Positions 1 through 7,995 of a stretch of 56,941 nucleotides of DNA are shown here, piece by piece (within the stretch, counting starts at the first letter, position 1; every line of letters starts with the position of its first letter). The translations under genes and the position numbers were made by a program. The DNA is from Acidimicrobiia bacterium (GTDB lineage: Bacteria > Actinomycetota > Acidimicrobiia > Spongiisociales > Spongiisociaceae), in contig WTGW01000176.1 in NCBI GenBank assembly GCA_011523395.1, forward strand, positions 1-56,941, written 5' to 3'. The notes beneath the pieces are model-generated. The model was given only the letters and a program-made list of their open reading frames with translations, did not search any database and was not told where the DNA came from.

Positions 1-225
1 CCCTCCGTCATCCGCCCCGACCTGGGCAACAGCACCATGGACGCCGCCTTCGCCGGCCCCCTGGGCGCCGCACTGGCCGCCTTCGTCGTCGCCCTCGCCT
101 ACCTGGTGGCGGTCCGGGTCCGCATCGCCCACCTCGAGGCGGTGGTGGCCCGGTCAGCCACCACTTCGCAGCCGGTCGGTGCGTCGGTCGGGCCACCTAG
201 CCTCGGAGGCCCGGATGGCGGGTAG
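1..225 (+). CDS. ccmC: Heme exporter CcmC, C-terminal fragment
   Basis: The window opens inside this gene: 74 residues are readable before TAG at 223-225. The visible part runs from a PSVIRP segment through one hydrophobic helix (roughly residues 17-37 of the fragment) to a basic, charged tail. This is how CcmC-type heme handling proteins end, after the last transmembrane helix. CcmC presents periplasmic heme to CcmE in System I cytochrome c maturation. The call rests mainly on context: it is followed without a gap by ccmD, ccmE, ccmF and ccmH on the same strand. The WWD domain would lie upstream of the window, so the identity cannot be proven here. Confidence 0.75.
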   Translation, partial: PSVIRPDLGNSTMDAAFAGPLGAALAAFVVALAYLVAVRVRIAHLEAVVARSATTSQPVGASVGPPSLGGPDGG

Positions 226-334
226 CTGGGTGCTGTTCGGCTACCTGGTCGCCTACGGGGCCCTGGTGGTCTACGCCGGTCACCAGGCCCACCGCATCAG
301 GCGGGCACGCCGGCTGCTGCCCCCGGAGACATGA
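215..334 (+). CDS. ccmD: CcmD-like small heme exporter subunit
   Basis: A 39-residue ORF starts with ATG at 215, inside the last codons of ccmC, and ends with a TGA that overlaps the ATG of ccmE (ATGA at 331-334). The product has one transmembrane helix (about residues 5-22, with YLVAYGALVVY) followed by a strongly basic segment (HRIRRARR). This is the topology of CcmD, a tiny membrane protein that in characterised systems helps release holo-CcmE from the CcmC complex. Length, charge pattern and exact position between ccmC and ccmE all fit. CcmD proteins are poorly conserved, so the call relies on position and topology. Confidence 0.8.
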   Translation: MAGSWVLFGYLVAYGALVVYAGHQAHRIRRARRLLPPET

Positions 335-750
335 ACCGCCGCCACGTCCTGATCCCGGCCGGGGTGCTCCTGGCGATCGTGGTCGGCTTCCTGGTGTGGG
401 GAGGCATCACGGACAACGTCGTCTACTACCTGACACCCTCGGAGGCGGTCGACCAGCGGGCCGACCAGGAACCCGGCTACCGGTTCCGTCTGGGAGGACT
501 GGTCGAGGCGGACTGGCTCGAGGGTACCGATGACGGGGTCCGGTTCATGGTCGGGGACGGCGCCGTCTCGATAGCCGTCGAGCACGCCGGCACCGTGCCC
601 CAACTGTTCCGCCCCGGGATCGGAGTGGTCGTCGAGGGGGCCTGGGAGGGAGACATGTTCCGGTCGGACACCCTGCTGATCAACCATGACGAGCAGTACC
701 GGGCCGTGGACGGCGAGGGAACCTACCAGGTACCGACCGCCGGGTCATGA
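331..750 (+). CDS. ccmE: Cytochrome c maturation heme chaperone CcmE
   Basis: A 139-residue protein with an N-terminal membrane anchor (about residues 6-24, LIPAGVLLAIVVGF) and an OB-fold periplasmic domain. It carries the CcmE segment YYLTPSEAV near residue 32. The heme-attachment motif is HDEQY with the histidine at residue 119, the equivalent of the His that binds heme covalently in characterised CcmE. The proline that usually follows the HDExY motif is absent here (HDEQYRAV). CcmE receives heme from CcmC and passes it to CcmF. The start overlaps the ccmD stop (ATGA), and the stop overlaps the ccmF start, so translation is probably coupled. Confidence 0.93.
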   Translation: MNRRHVLIPAGVLLAIVVGFLVWGGITDNVVYYLTPSEAVDQRADQEPGYRFRLGGLVEADWLEGTDDGVRFMVGDGAVSIAVEHAGTVPQLFRPGIGVVVEGAWEGDMFRSDTLLINHDEQYRAVDGEGTYQVPTAGS

Positions 751-2774
751 TCGCCTGGCTGGGACTCGGCTCGATCCTGGTCGCCCTCGGAGCGGCCCTG
801 GTGGTGGCGTGGAGGGGGCTTCCCGCCCTGGCGGGTCGGGGCTCCGTCCCGATGGAGCGGATGAGGGGTCCCGTGCTGTGGCTCCTCGGCGGAGCGGCGG
901 CGGCCATGCTGGTGCTGGAGATCGGCCTCCTGGCCGGCGACTTCTCCATCGCCTACATCGCCAACAACCACCGGGCCGGAACCCCGTTGATCTTCACCAT
1001 CGCGGCCGGATGGGCCGCGCTCGAGGGTTCGATCGTCCTGTGGGGGCTGGTGCTGGCGGCCTTCACCGGAGCGGTCTTCCGAGCCCTGTACCGGCGCGAC
1101 CACCCGCTGGCCGGAGGAACCCTGTCGGTGCTGGGGATGATGGCCGCCTTCTGGTTCGGTCTGATGGCCACGGTCGCCAACCCCTTCGCGGTCTGCATCG
1201 CCGCGGCCGACACCGCCGGGTGCGCCCTGTCGGGTTGGGCGCCCTGGTCGGCCGTGGACCTTCCCGGCGCCGGCCGGGGGGCGAATCCGCTCCTCCAGAA
1301 CCACATCCTGATGGCGGTCCATCCGCCCGTCCTGTACGTGGGGTATGTCGGGTTCTCGGTGCCGTTCGCGGTAGGGATCGCCTCGCTGGCCGCCGCCGAC
1401 CACCAAGAGACCTGGCTCCGCACCACCCGTACCTGGACGCTGACCGCCTGGGGGTTCCTGACCACCGGCATCGTGCTGGGCGCCTGGTGGAGCTACGAGG
1501 TGCTGGGCTGGGGCGGGTACTGGGCCTGGGATCCGGTCGAGAACGCCTCCTTCATCCCGTGGTTGCTGGCCACCGCCTTCATCCACTCGTCAGTGGTCCA
1601 GATGCGGCGGGGCGTTCTCCAGTCCTGGAACTACGTGCTCGTGATCGGCGCCTTCGCAGCCACCATCCTCGGGACCTTCCTGACCCGCTCGGGCGTGATC
1701 GCCTCGGTGCACAGCTTCACCCAGTCGTCCATCGGCCCCGTCCTGCTGGCGTTCCTGGCGGTGGTCCTGGCCGGGTCCCTGGCCCTGTTCGCCGCCCGCA
1801 TCCACCTGGTGGGCAGCGCTCCCCGTCTCGACTCGCTCGCCAGCCGTGAGGGCGCCTTCCTCCTCAACAACCTGCTCCTGGCGGTGTTCGCCTTCGTGGT
1901 CCTGTCGGGCACCCTGTTCCCGCTGGCCGTGGAAGCCTTCCAGGGAAACACCGTGGGCGTGGGCCGGCCGTTCTTCGACCGGTGGGCGGTGCCGCTCTCC
2001 TACTGCCTGATCCTGGCCATGGGCATCGGCCCCATCACGCCGTTCCGGGTGGCGCGCGCCCGGGTTTTGTGGGAGCGGGTACGCACGCCGATGCGGATCG
2101 CCCTGGGACTGGCGGCCCTGCTGGTGCTCCTGGTGAGCCGCAACCGGCACGTGATCGTGGTGGTGCTGCTGGCGGCGTTCGTGGTCTCGACCATCGCCAG
2201 GCACCTTGTCATGCTGGTCCGCAGGCGCGCCACCGCAACGGGCCAGGGATCGATCGCCGCGGCGGGGACCCTGATGAGGCGTGATCCCGGCTACTGGGGC
2301 GGGCAGATCTCCCATGTCGGCGTGGCGATCCTGGCGGTGGGGATCGCGGTCTCGGCCAACCTCGCCAGCTCGGGGTCCATCGCCCTGAGCCCCGGCGAGA
2401 CCGCTCCGTTCGCCGGCTACGAGATCTCCTACCGGACCCCGTTCTCGCGCGCCGAGCCGAACCGGGATGTCCTAGGCGTCCGCCTGGACGTGTCGCGAAA
2501 CGGCCAGGCGGTGACCGTGATGTCCCCGAGCCTCAACAGCTACGGCAACGGCGTCCCCCCGGTGGTCACCCCCGCGGTGTACTCGACGCCCCGGGGAGAC
2601 CTGTACGTCTCGCTCACCCGGCTCGACAGCTCGGGGATGGTGGCCGATGTGTGGAGCTACCCGCTCCAGTGGATGGTGTGGCTGGGCGGGCTGGTGACGG
2701 CGGCCGGAGCAGGCTTCTCGCTCTCGGCCGTGGCGGGACGGAGACGGCAGGCGGCGGGGGCCGGTCGTGGCTGA
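747..2774 (+). CDS. ccmF: Cytochrome c heme lyase subunit CcmF
   Basis: A 675-residue polytopic membrane protein of the usual CcmF length. The tryptophan-rich WWD heme-binding segment is clear at about residues 247-270 (WWSYEVLGWGG then WDPVEN). Conserved periplasmic histidine regions include the segment around HPPVLY. CcmF takes heme from CcmE and, with CcmH, attaches it to reduced apocytochrome c CxxCH motifs. The start ATG overlaps the ccmE TGA, and its last codons overlap the GTG start of ccmH. This makes the locus a genuine System I set rather than the CcsBA System II more usual in Gram-positive bacteria. Confidence 0.96.
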   Translation: MIAWLGLGSILVALGAALVVAWRGLPALAGRGSVPMERMRGPVLWLLGGAAAAMLVLEIGLLAGDFSIAYIANNHRAGTPLIFTIAAGWAALEGSIVLWGLVLAAFTGAVFRALYRRDHPLAGGTLSVLGMMAAFWFGLMATVANPFAVCIAAADTAGCALSGWAPWSAVDLPGAGRGANPLLQNHILMAVHPPVLYVGYVGFSVPFAVGIASLAAADHQETWLRTTRTWTLTAWGFLTTGIVLGAWWSYEVLGWGGYWAWDPVENASFIPWLLATAFIHSSVVQMRRGVLQSWNYVLVIGAFAATILGTFLTRSGVIASVHSFTQSSIGPVLLAFLAVVLAGSLALFAARIHLVGSAPRLDSLASREGAFLLNNLLLAVFAFVVLSGTLFPLAVEAFQGNTVGVGRPFFDRWAVPLSYCLILAMGIGPITPFRVARARVLWERVRTPMRIALGLAALLVLLVSRNRHVIVVVLLAAFVVSTIARHLVMLVRRRATATGQGSIAAAGTLMRRDPGYWGGQISHVGVAILAVGIAVSANLASSGSIALSPGETAPFAGYEISYRTPFSRAEPNRDVLGVRLDVSRNGQAVTVMSPSLNSYGNGVPPVVTPAVYSTPRGDLYVSLTRLDSSGMVADVWSYPLQWMVWLGGLVTAAGAGFSLSAVAGRRRQAAGAGRG

Positions 2775-3165
2775 CCGCCGCGCCATCCTCGCCAGCGCCG
2801 CCACCCTGATCCTGGCCGGGATCGTCGGGTGGGGCCTGGTGGTCGGCGAGCCAAGCGAACGTGATCGGGTGGAGGCGCTCGGCGCCCGAATCCGGTGCCC
2901 GGTCTGCCAGGGGGAGTCGGTAGCAGACTCACCCACCCCGTATGCCAACGACATCCTGGGGTTCGTGGAGGAAAAGGTGGGCGAGGGTTGGAGCGACGAG
3001 CAGATACTGGACTACCTGGAGGCCAGGTTCGAGGGCATCCGGCTGGATCCCCGCTTCTCGGGCACCACGGTGCTGCTCTGGGTACTGCCGGCCGGCGTGG
3101 CCGCGGCCGGCGCCTGGCTGGCCTTCCGGCGGCTGATCCGGCGACCGGATCCTGCCGATGGGTGA
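2767..3165 (+). CDS. ccmH: Cytochrome c maturation thiol oxidoreductase CcmH
   Basis: A 132-residue protein with the CcmH signature RCPVCQG; the redox cysteines are C44 and C47. It has an N-terminal signal/anchor helix (about residues 6-26) and a second helix near residues 103-120 with a short basic cytoplasmic tail. Each is a normal part of short CcmH/CcmL proteins. CcmH keeps apocytochrome CxxCH cysteines reduced and holds them for CcmF. I chose the GTG at 2767, which overlaps the ccmF stop by 8 nt and gives the signal helix directly. The next gene begins within its 3' end. Confidence 0.93.
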   Translation: MADRRAILASAATLILAGIVGWGLVVGEPSERDRVEALGARIRCPVCQGESVADSPTPYANDILGFVEEKVGEGWSDEQILDYLEARFEGIRLDPRFSGTTVLLWVLPAGVAAAGAWLAFRRLIRRPDPADG

Positions 3166-3931
3166 AGGGCCGCCGGTGAGCCGCCTCCGGGCCGTGGTCG
3201 AGGCGGACATCCGGGACGTACGCCGGCAACTGGACGAGGGGGAACTCGACGCCGCCACCGCCCGGCAGCTGATCGAGAGGTACCGGCGGGAGCTGGAGTC
3301 CGTCGAGGCCGGGACGGAGGCCGGAGCCCCCGAGCCGGCGCCGCCAGCGCGGTCCGGGCGCCGCCTGACGGGGACGTTGCTCCTGATCGGCGCCGTGATC
3401 GTGGTGTCGGTGACCGCCTACCTGGCGATCCGGCCGCGAGAAGGCGGGTTCGTGACCGGCAGCGTGGAAACGCCGGTGGACCTCTCCGAGGTGACCAACG
3501 ACCAGATGGAAGCCGTCATCGCCGCCAACCCCGACGTGCCGGAGATCGCCGCCATGCGGCTCAGCCTGGCCGACCGGTACTTCGAGGCCGGGGAGTTCTC
3601 GAACGCCCTCCCCCACTACCTGGGCGCACTGGAGGGTGACCTCGACCGCACCCGCCGTTCCCGCGCCCTGGCGAGGATCGGTTGGATGACCTTCGAGTCC
3701 GGCGATGCCGGGATCGCCCGGTCCTACCTGGACGAAGCCCTGGCGGTCGATGATGGCTACGCGGAAGCGCATCTGTTCCTCGGGTTGCTGTTGCTGGCCG
3801 AGGGGGACGCAATCGGCGCGCTGGAACACCTGGAACCCTTGCTGGAGGAGGAGAACCTCCCCGAGGGGATCCGGGAGGCGATCGAGCTAACGATCGCCGA
3901 AGCCAGGCGGCTGGCGGAGGTCGGCGGATGA
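3158..3931 (+). CDS. CcmI-like TPR cytochrome c biogenesis factor
   Basis: A 257-residue protein in three parts. An N-terminal amphipathic segment (about residues 8-48, rich in Arg/Glu/Leu) resembles the CcmI/CycH N-terminus. A single transmembrane helix lies near residues 71-90. The C-terminal half (about 130-255) has helical repeats with TPR-like spacing (ALPHYLGALEG, ARSYLDEALAVDDG, AHLFLGLLLLAEGD). CcmI proteins chaperone apocytochromes to the CcmFH heme lyase. The ATG at 3158 overlaps ccmH by 8 nt; a GTG at 3176 is an alternative start. The stop overlaps the following thioredoxin gene (ATGA). Sequence identity to CcmI is only topological, so no symbol is given. Confidence 0.72.
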   Translation: MGEGPPVSRLRAVVEADIRDVRRQLDEGELDAATARQLIERYRRELESVEAGTEAGAPEPAPPARSGRRLTGTLLLIGAVIVVSVTAYLAIRPREGGFVTGSVETPVDLSEVTNDQMEAVIAANPDVPEIAAMRLSLADRYFEAGEFSNALPHYLGALEGDLDRTRRSRALARIGWMTFESGDAGIARSYLDEALAVDDGYAEAHLFLGLLLLAEGDAIGALEHLEPLLEEENLPEGIREAIELTIAEARRLAEVGG

Positions 3932-4527
3932 GTTCCCGGGGGCGCTACCTGCTGGTAGCCGGGCTGGTGGCCGTCGGCCTGGCGGTGGCCGTCTTCGCCG
4001 CCCGGTTCGGGGACGGCGCCGACCGGAGCGCCTCACCGGTCGTCGGCGCGCCGGTTCCCGACCTCACCCTCCCCTACCTGGACGGCAACGGTTCGTTGAA
4101 CCTGGCAGATCTGAGCGCCTCACACGACGTGGTGGTGGTCAACTTCTTCGCCTCCTGGTGCCTGCAATGCCGCAACGAGCACGCCGATCTGATCTCGACC
4201 GCCGACGCCTACCACGACCGATCGGTCCGGTTCCTGGGAGTCGCCTTCCAGGACGATCCCGCCCGCGCCACCGCTTTCCTGGACGAGTTGGGCCGGGGTG
4301 GCGCCACCCGGTACCTGTCCGATCCGGGCTCCCGCGCGGCCATCGAGTTCGGCATCTTCGGCGTCCCCGAGACCGTCTTCATCTCCGGCGGCGTCATCGT
4401 CGGTAAGTTCCTCGGCGAGTCCGACGCCCTCACCCTCACCGGAGCACTGGAGCAACTCCTATCCGGCCAGGCAATCGAGTCGAGGCAGGTGGGCGAGTTC
4501 CGCCAATCCCCACCAGACCGGGCATAG
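3928..4527 (+). CDS. TlpA/CcmG-type periplasmic thioredoxin
   Basis: A 199-residue membrane-anchored thioredoxin-fold protein. An N-terminal anchor (about residues 7-25) precedes an AhpC/TSA-TlpA type domain with the motif ASWCLQC, whose active-site cysteines are C78 and C81. The cis-proline region is FGVPETVF. Such proteins (CcmG/DsbE, ResA, TlpA) reduce CcmH or apocytochrome c directly. As the last gene of the ccm run, starting inside the stop of the TPR gene, it is the obvious CcmG equivalent. The CLQC pair differs from the WCxxC variants usual in proteobacterial CcmG (WCPxC), so substrate preference cannot be read off. Confidence 0.88.
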   Translation: MSSRGRYLLVAGLVAVGLAVAVFAARFGDGADRSASPVVGAPVPDLTLPYLDGNGSLNLADLSASHDVVVVNFFASWCLQCRNEHADLISTADAYHDRSVRFLGVAFQDDPARATAFLDELGRGGATRYLSDPGSRAAIEFGIFGVPETVFISGGVIVGKFLGESDALTLTGALEQLLSGQAIESRQVGEFRQSPPDRA

Positions 4528-4630
4528 CCCACGGGTACTTGTAGGTCGATCTCTCCCCGGGGATTCATGCCACTGTGTCTCTCTTGAGCGAGCCTGGGTA
4601 ACGACCATGCCTGGGTAGGCTTGGGAGCCG

Positions 4631-7171
4631 ATGGAGTCCCGATTCCGTGTCCGTTGCCTTGGGTTCCTGGGGGCTTCGGTGGCCATCATCGCCCTAGCGA
4701 GTTGTGGCGACGACTCGCCGCAGGAGCCAACTCCCACAACCGCGAGCATCACGACGACTAGTCCGACCAGCACGACCACGACTTCTAGCACCACAACCGC
4801 TCCGGGCAGCACGACGACAGCGCCATCCGAGACCACGAGAGCTACCGCCGACTTCGATGTCAGCGTGGATGCGGACACCGAATGGGGAGAGGTGTTCGAC
4901 GCTCTCACCACCACCGAGCAGGAGTGCGTCCGAGACTCGTTCGAGGGCGACCTACTGGAATCGGTGCTGGCCCGACCGGTGATGTCGGAGTCGGACACCC
5001 CGGAGGCGTGGGAGGTCTCGATGTTCTCCTGCCTCGCCCCCCAAACTGCCCGCGCCGTGTTCCTCGCCTTGCTGGTCGCAGGGATGGAAGAGGATGGGTT
5101 GTTCCTGATTGACGCGGATGCGAGGGTCTGCCTGAACGAGTGGGTGGCCGGGATCGATGTGGTTGCCACCATGGTGGCCCTGTCGGCTGATGACGCCGAG
5201 GCGGCAGGGGAAGTCACCACCGCGTTCATGAGGTGCAATCCGGATCTGTTCACATCACTGATGCTCGAGGAGACCGGACTGACCCTCGACGACCTCAGCG
5301 AGGAAGAAGCAACCTGCCTCCGGGAATGGGCAGCCGACACCGACTGGGCAACGCTCCTCGCCGGAGACGACCTCGCGCTTCTCGGCGACTTCCTCCCCGA
5401 CCTGATCGCATGCGCCCCCGACATGTTCATCTCATCCATGATCGAGGACACCGGACTGACCCTCGAAGACCTCAGCGAGGAAGAAGCAACCTGCCTCCGG
5501 GAATGGGCAGCCGACACCGACTGGGCAACGCTCCTCGCCGGAGACGACTTCGCGGTCCTCGTGGACTTCCTCCCCGACCTGTTCTCATGCGCCCCCGACA
5601 TGTTCATTGCCTCCATACTCGAGGACACCGGTCTGACCCTCGAAGACCTCAGCGAGGAAGAGGCAACCTGCCTCCGGGAATGGGTGACCGACTTCGACTG
5701 GGCAACCCTCTTCACTGGCTTCGCCGACGACTCCTTGTATCTGTTCGAGCTGCTGGAGTGCGTGCCCGACCTATCGTGGTCGGATCCCGGTGACCTGCCT
5801 TGGGGCCAGGTGATCGAGGAGGCAACACCCATCGGGATCGGTGTGGCATTCCAGGGCGAGTTGGACCTCGAAGGCGCCGGCGACTACTTCACCTTCGAGG
5901 CCGAACAAGGCGACTTCTACCAACTGGACGTGACCCTCGGCACTCTCGAAGACTCCGTACTGGACCTATATGACGCCGACGGCACCTGGCTGGACAGCAA
6001 CGACGACTATGGCGAAACAACCGCGTCGCGGCTCGTGTGGGACGCACCCGGCACAGGCACCTACTACGTCCAAGTGACCAGCTTTGGCACCGGCACCGGC
6101 ACCTACACGCTCACGATCTCAGGCATCACGGACGACCATGCGAATTCGGCAGCCAACGCAGTACGGGTCGATGTCGGACTGGCCGCCCGAGGCGCGATCG
6201 ACTACGAAGGCGACGGCGACTATTTCGCCTTCGCGGCTGAAGAAGGCGAGCTCTACCAACTGGACGTGACACTCGGAACACTCGAAGACTCTGTGCTTGA
6301 CATCTTCGACACCTACGGCATCTGGCTGGACGGCAACGACGACTCCGCCGAGTCCTCAGCCTCCCGGCTCTACTGGACCGCACCCGGCACAGGCACCTAC
6401 TACGTACGGGTGACCGGCTTCGACGTCGGCACCGGCACCTACACCCTCACCATCGCCCTTTCGGACATCGTGGACGATCACCCCGATTCGACCGCCGACG
6501 CAACACCCGTGGAGATCGGAGTGGACACCCATGGCGCCATTGACTACGAAGGCGACAGGGACTACTTCGCCTTCGAAGCGACGGCCGGCGAGTACTACCA
6601 GCTGGACGTGACCCTCGGAACTCTCGATGACTCCATACTCGAACTGTTCGACGCCGACGGGATCTGGCTGGACGCTAACGACGACTCCGCCGAGTCCACA
6701 GCCTCCCGGCTCATCTGGCTCGCACCCGGCACAGGCACCTACTACGTCCAGGTAGCCAGCTTCCGCACCGGCACCGGCACCGGCACCTACACCCTCACCA
6801 TCGCCATCTCAGACATCGTGGACGACCACCCGAATTCGGCAGAAAACGCAACACCCGTCGAGATCGGTGTGTCCGCACCGGGCGAATTGGAGTACGAAGA
6901 CGACAGTGACTTCTTCGCCTTCGAAGCGACGGCCAGCGAGTACTACGAACTCGACGTAACCCTCGGAACCCTTCAAGACTCCGTACTGGACCTATACGAC
7001 GCCGACGGCACCTGGCTGGACAGCAACGACGACTACGGCGACTCGACAGCGTCCCGGCTCATATGGTTGGCGCCGAGCACAGGCACCTACTACGTCGAAG
7101 TAACCGGCTTCGTAACCAGCTTCGGCTCGGGCACCGGCACCTACACCCTCACCATCGCCACCGCCCTGTAA
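4631..7171 (+). CDS. Secreted lipoprotein with Cys repeats and PPC domains
   Basis: An 846-residue surface protein. The N-terminus is a lipoprotein signal with lipobox LASC (Cys at about residue 25). It is followed by a low-complexity Thr/Ser/Pro linker (about 32-75). A region of 59-aa repeats comes next (three near-identical copies, about residues 214-390), each with a Cys in EEATCLREW and another in CAPDMF. The C-terminal half holds four repeats of about 112-116 aa resembling bacterial pre-peptidase C-terminal (PPC) beta-sandwich domains, with DYFxFEA, YQLDVTLGTLxDS, LDxNDD and GTGTYTLTI in each. No protease or enzymatic domain is visible, so an adhesive, binding or structural role outside the cell is inferred. 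It converges on the thioredoxin lipoprotein with no base between the two stop codons. Confidence 0.85.
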   Translation: MESRFRVRCLGFLGASVAIIALASCGDDSPQEPTPTTASITTTSPTSTTTTSSTTTAPGSTTTAPSETTRATADFDVSVDADTEWGEVFDALTTTEQECVRDSFEGDLLESVLARPVMSESDTPEAWEVSMFSCLAPQTARAVFLALLVAGMEEDGLFLIDADARVCLNEWVAGIDVVATMVALSADDAEAAGEVTTAFMRCNPDLFTSLMLEETGLTLDDLSEEEATCLREWAADTDWATLLAGDDLALLGDFLPDLIACAPDMFISSMIEDTGLTLEDLSEEEATCLREWAADTDWATLLAGDDFAVLVDFLPDLFSCAPDMFIASILEDTGLTLEDLSEEEATCLREWVTDFDWATLFTGFADDSLYLFELLECVPDLSWSDPGDLPWGQVIEEATPIGIGVAFQGELDLEGAGDYFTFEAEQGDFYQLDVTLGTLEDSVLDLYDADGTWLDSNDDYGETTASRLVWDAPGTGTYYVQVTSFGTGTGTYTLTISGITDDHANSAANAVRVDVGLAARGAIDYEGDGDYFAFAAEEGELYQLDVTLGTLEDSVLDIFDTYGIWLDGNDDSAESSASRLYWTAPGTGTYYVRVTGFDVGTGTYTLTIALSDIVDDHPDSTADATPVEIGVDTHGAIDYEGDRDYFAFEATAGEYYQLDVTLGTLDDSILELFDADGIWLDANDDSAESTASRLIWLAPGTGTYYVQVASFRTGTGTGTYTLTIAISDIVDDHPNSAENATPVEIGVSAPGELEYEDDSDFFAFEATASEYYELDVTLGTLQDSVLDLYDADGTWLDSNDDYGDSTASRLIWLAPSTGTYYVEVTGFVTSFGSGTGTYTLTIATAL
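5273..5803 (+). repeat. Three tandem 177-bp repeats inside lipoprotein gene
   Basis: The string ACCGGACT recurs at 5273 and 5450, and its variant (ACCGGTCT) at 5627, exactly 177 bp apart. Each unit encodes 59 residues (TGLTLxDLSEEEATCLREW through a DWATL segment to FLPDL, CAPDMF). The first two copies are nearly identical at DNA level; the third diverges after its first third. Such recent duplication favours copy-number change by recombination. Confidence 0.9.
5842..7168 (+). repeat. Four ~340-bp PPC-domain coding repeats
   Basis: Matching GACTA(C/T)TTC or GACTTCTTC anchors occur at 5882, 6218, 6560 and 6908, giving units of 336, 342 and 348 bp. Long stretches such as the LDVTLGTL and PGTGTYYV coding segments are almost identical between copies. 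The length differences come from GTG(T) loop codons near each repeat end. Confidence 0.85.
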
Positions 7172-7921
7172 CTACGACAGGGCGTCCGTGATGGCTTGGC
7201 GGAGCTCCTGCTCGGGGATGGAACCGAACCAGCGGTTGACCTCTACGCCGCCCACCGCGAACACCCCCACCGGCTGATAGGTCACCTCGAAGTCGGCGAA
7301 CACCGAATCGTCCAGCAGCCAGCGGGTGGCCCCCGAGGTGAGGAAACCGCGGGCGGCGGAGGCGGTCTTCTCGTACGTCGAAGCCCAGGCGATCGCGATC
7401 ACATCCACCTGGCCGGCGAACTCGGCGGCCACAGAATCGACGACGGGCAACTCCCGTCGGCATGTCGGTCACCACTCCGCCCAGAACAGGTAGAGGACGG
7501 GCTTGGTGGCTTCGGTCGTGACGAACGTAGTCCCGTCGTCCAGTTCCAGGGTTAGGGCCGGGATGGGAGGGCCCTCGGGAACGGCGGCTGGTGCGGTGAC
7601 CGCAGTCGTCTCCGGAGCAGCGGTGGGTTCCGGGGCGACGGTAGTTTCCGTAACTGCAGTCGTCTCCGGAGTGGCGGCAGGCTCCGTCGCCACGGTCGTC
7701 TCGGGGGCGGCCGCGGTCGTGGGGGACTCGGCGGGCGAGTCCGCTGCGGTGGAGCTGGGAGCTTCGGCTACGGCTGTTGTGGCTGCCGGAGTGGTGACCG
7801 CCGAGGTGGTGGCCGGCTCCGCCGGCTCCGGTGTGGCCTGCTCGCCCGAGCCGCCTCCACATCCCCCTACGGCGATCACGGCGGCCAGGACGGCGACCGC
7901 CACTCGATTGCGGTGTCTCAT
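7172..7921 (-). CDS. Thioredoxin-fold lipoprotein with in-frame TGA at active-site Cys
   Basis: Read through, this is a 249-residue protein: lipoprotein signal (lipobox VGGC), a long Ala/Thr/Glu/Pro linker of about 100 residues with repeats such as ETTVAPEP, then a TlpA/thioredoxin domain. The active site reads FWAEW-[TGA]-PTC-RREL: codon 151 (complement of 7469-7471) is TGA where the first Cys of CxxC belongs, and the second Cys (codon 154) is intact. The frame stays open for 98 further codons with normal thioredoxin sequence (VIAIAWAS; the cis-Pro region is YQPVGVFAV) and ends in TAG abutting the neighbouring stop. A hairpin directly after the TGA fits a bacterial SECIS, so selenocysteine is plausible. 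The alternative is a TGC-to-TGA nonsense mutation splitting the gene into 7469-7921 and 7172-7450. No selenocysteine machinery lies in this window. Confidence 0.7.
7441..7459 (-). promoter_or_regulatory. Candidate bacterial SECIS hairpin
   Basis: On the minus strand, nine bases after the in-frame TGA, CGACGGG (7459-7453) pairs perfectly with CCCGTCG (7447-7441) around the loop AGTTG. Sixteen bases separate the TGA from the loop, and the second loop base is G. Both features match the published bacterial SECIS consensus as I remember it (short G-containing apical loop about 16-37 nt from UGA). A chance coding palindrome cannot be excluded. Confidence 0.5.
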
Positions 7922-7995
7922 GACCCCGGATGATAAGCATCGAACTGATGTAAACGTGTGCCATCCGGATGGAGATCTCCGGAGAACGTGCGGGC

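Noticed and set aside
686-1849. 387-aa ORF overlapping ccmF in another frame
   Set aside because: Arg/Pro/Gly-rich shadow frame; ccmF motifs lie in the other frame.
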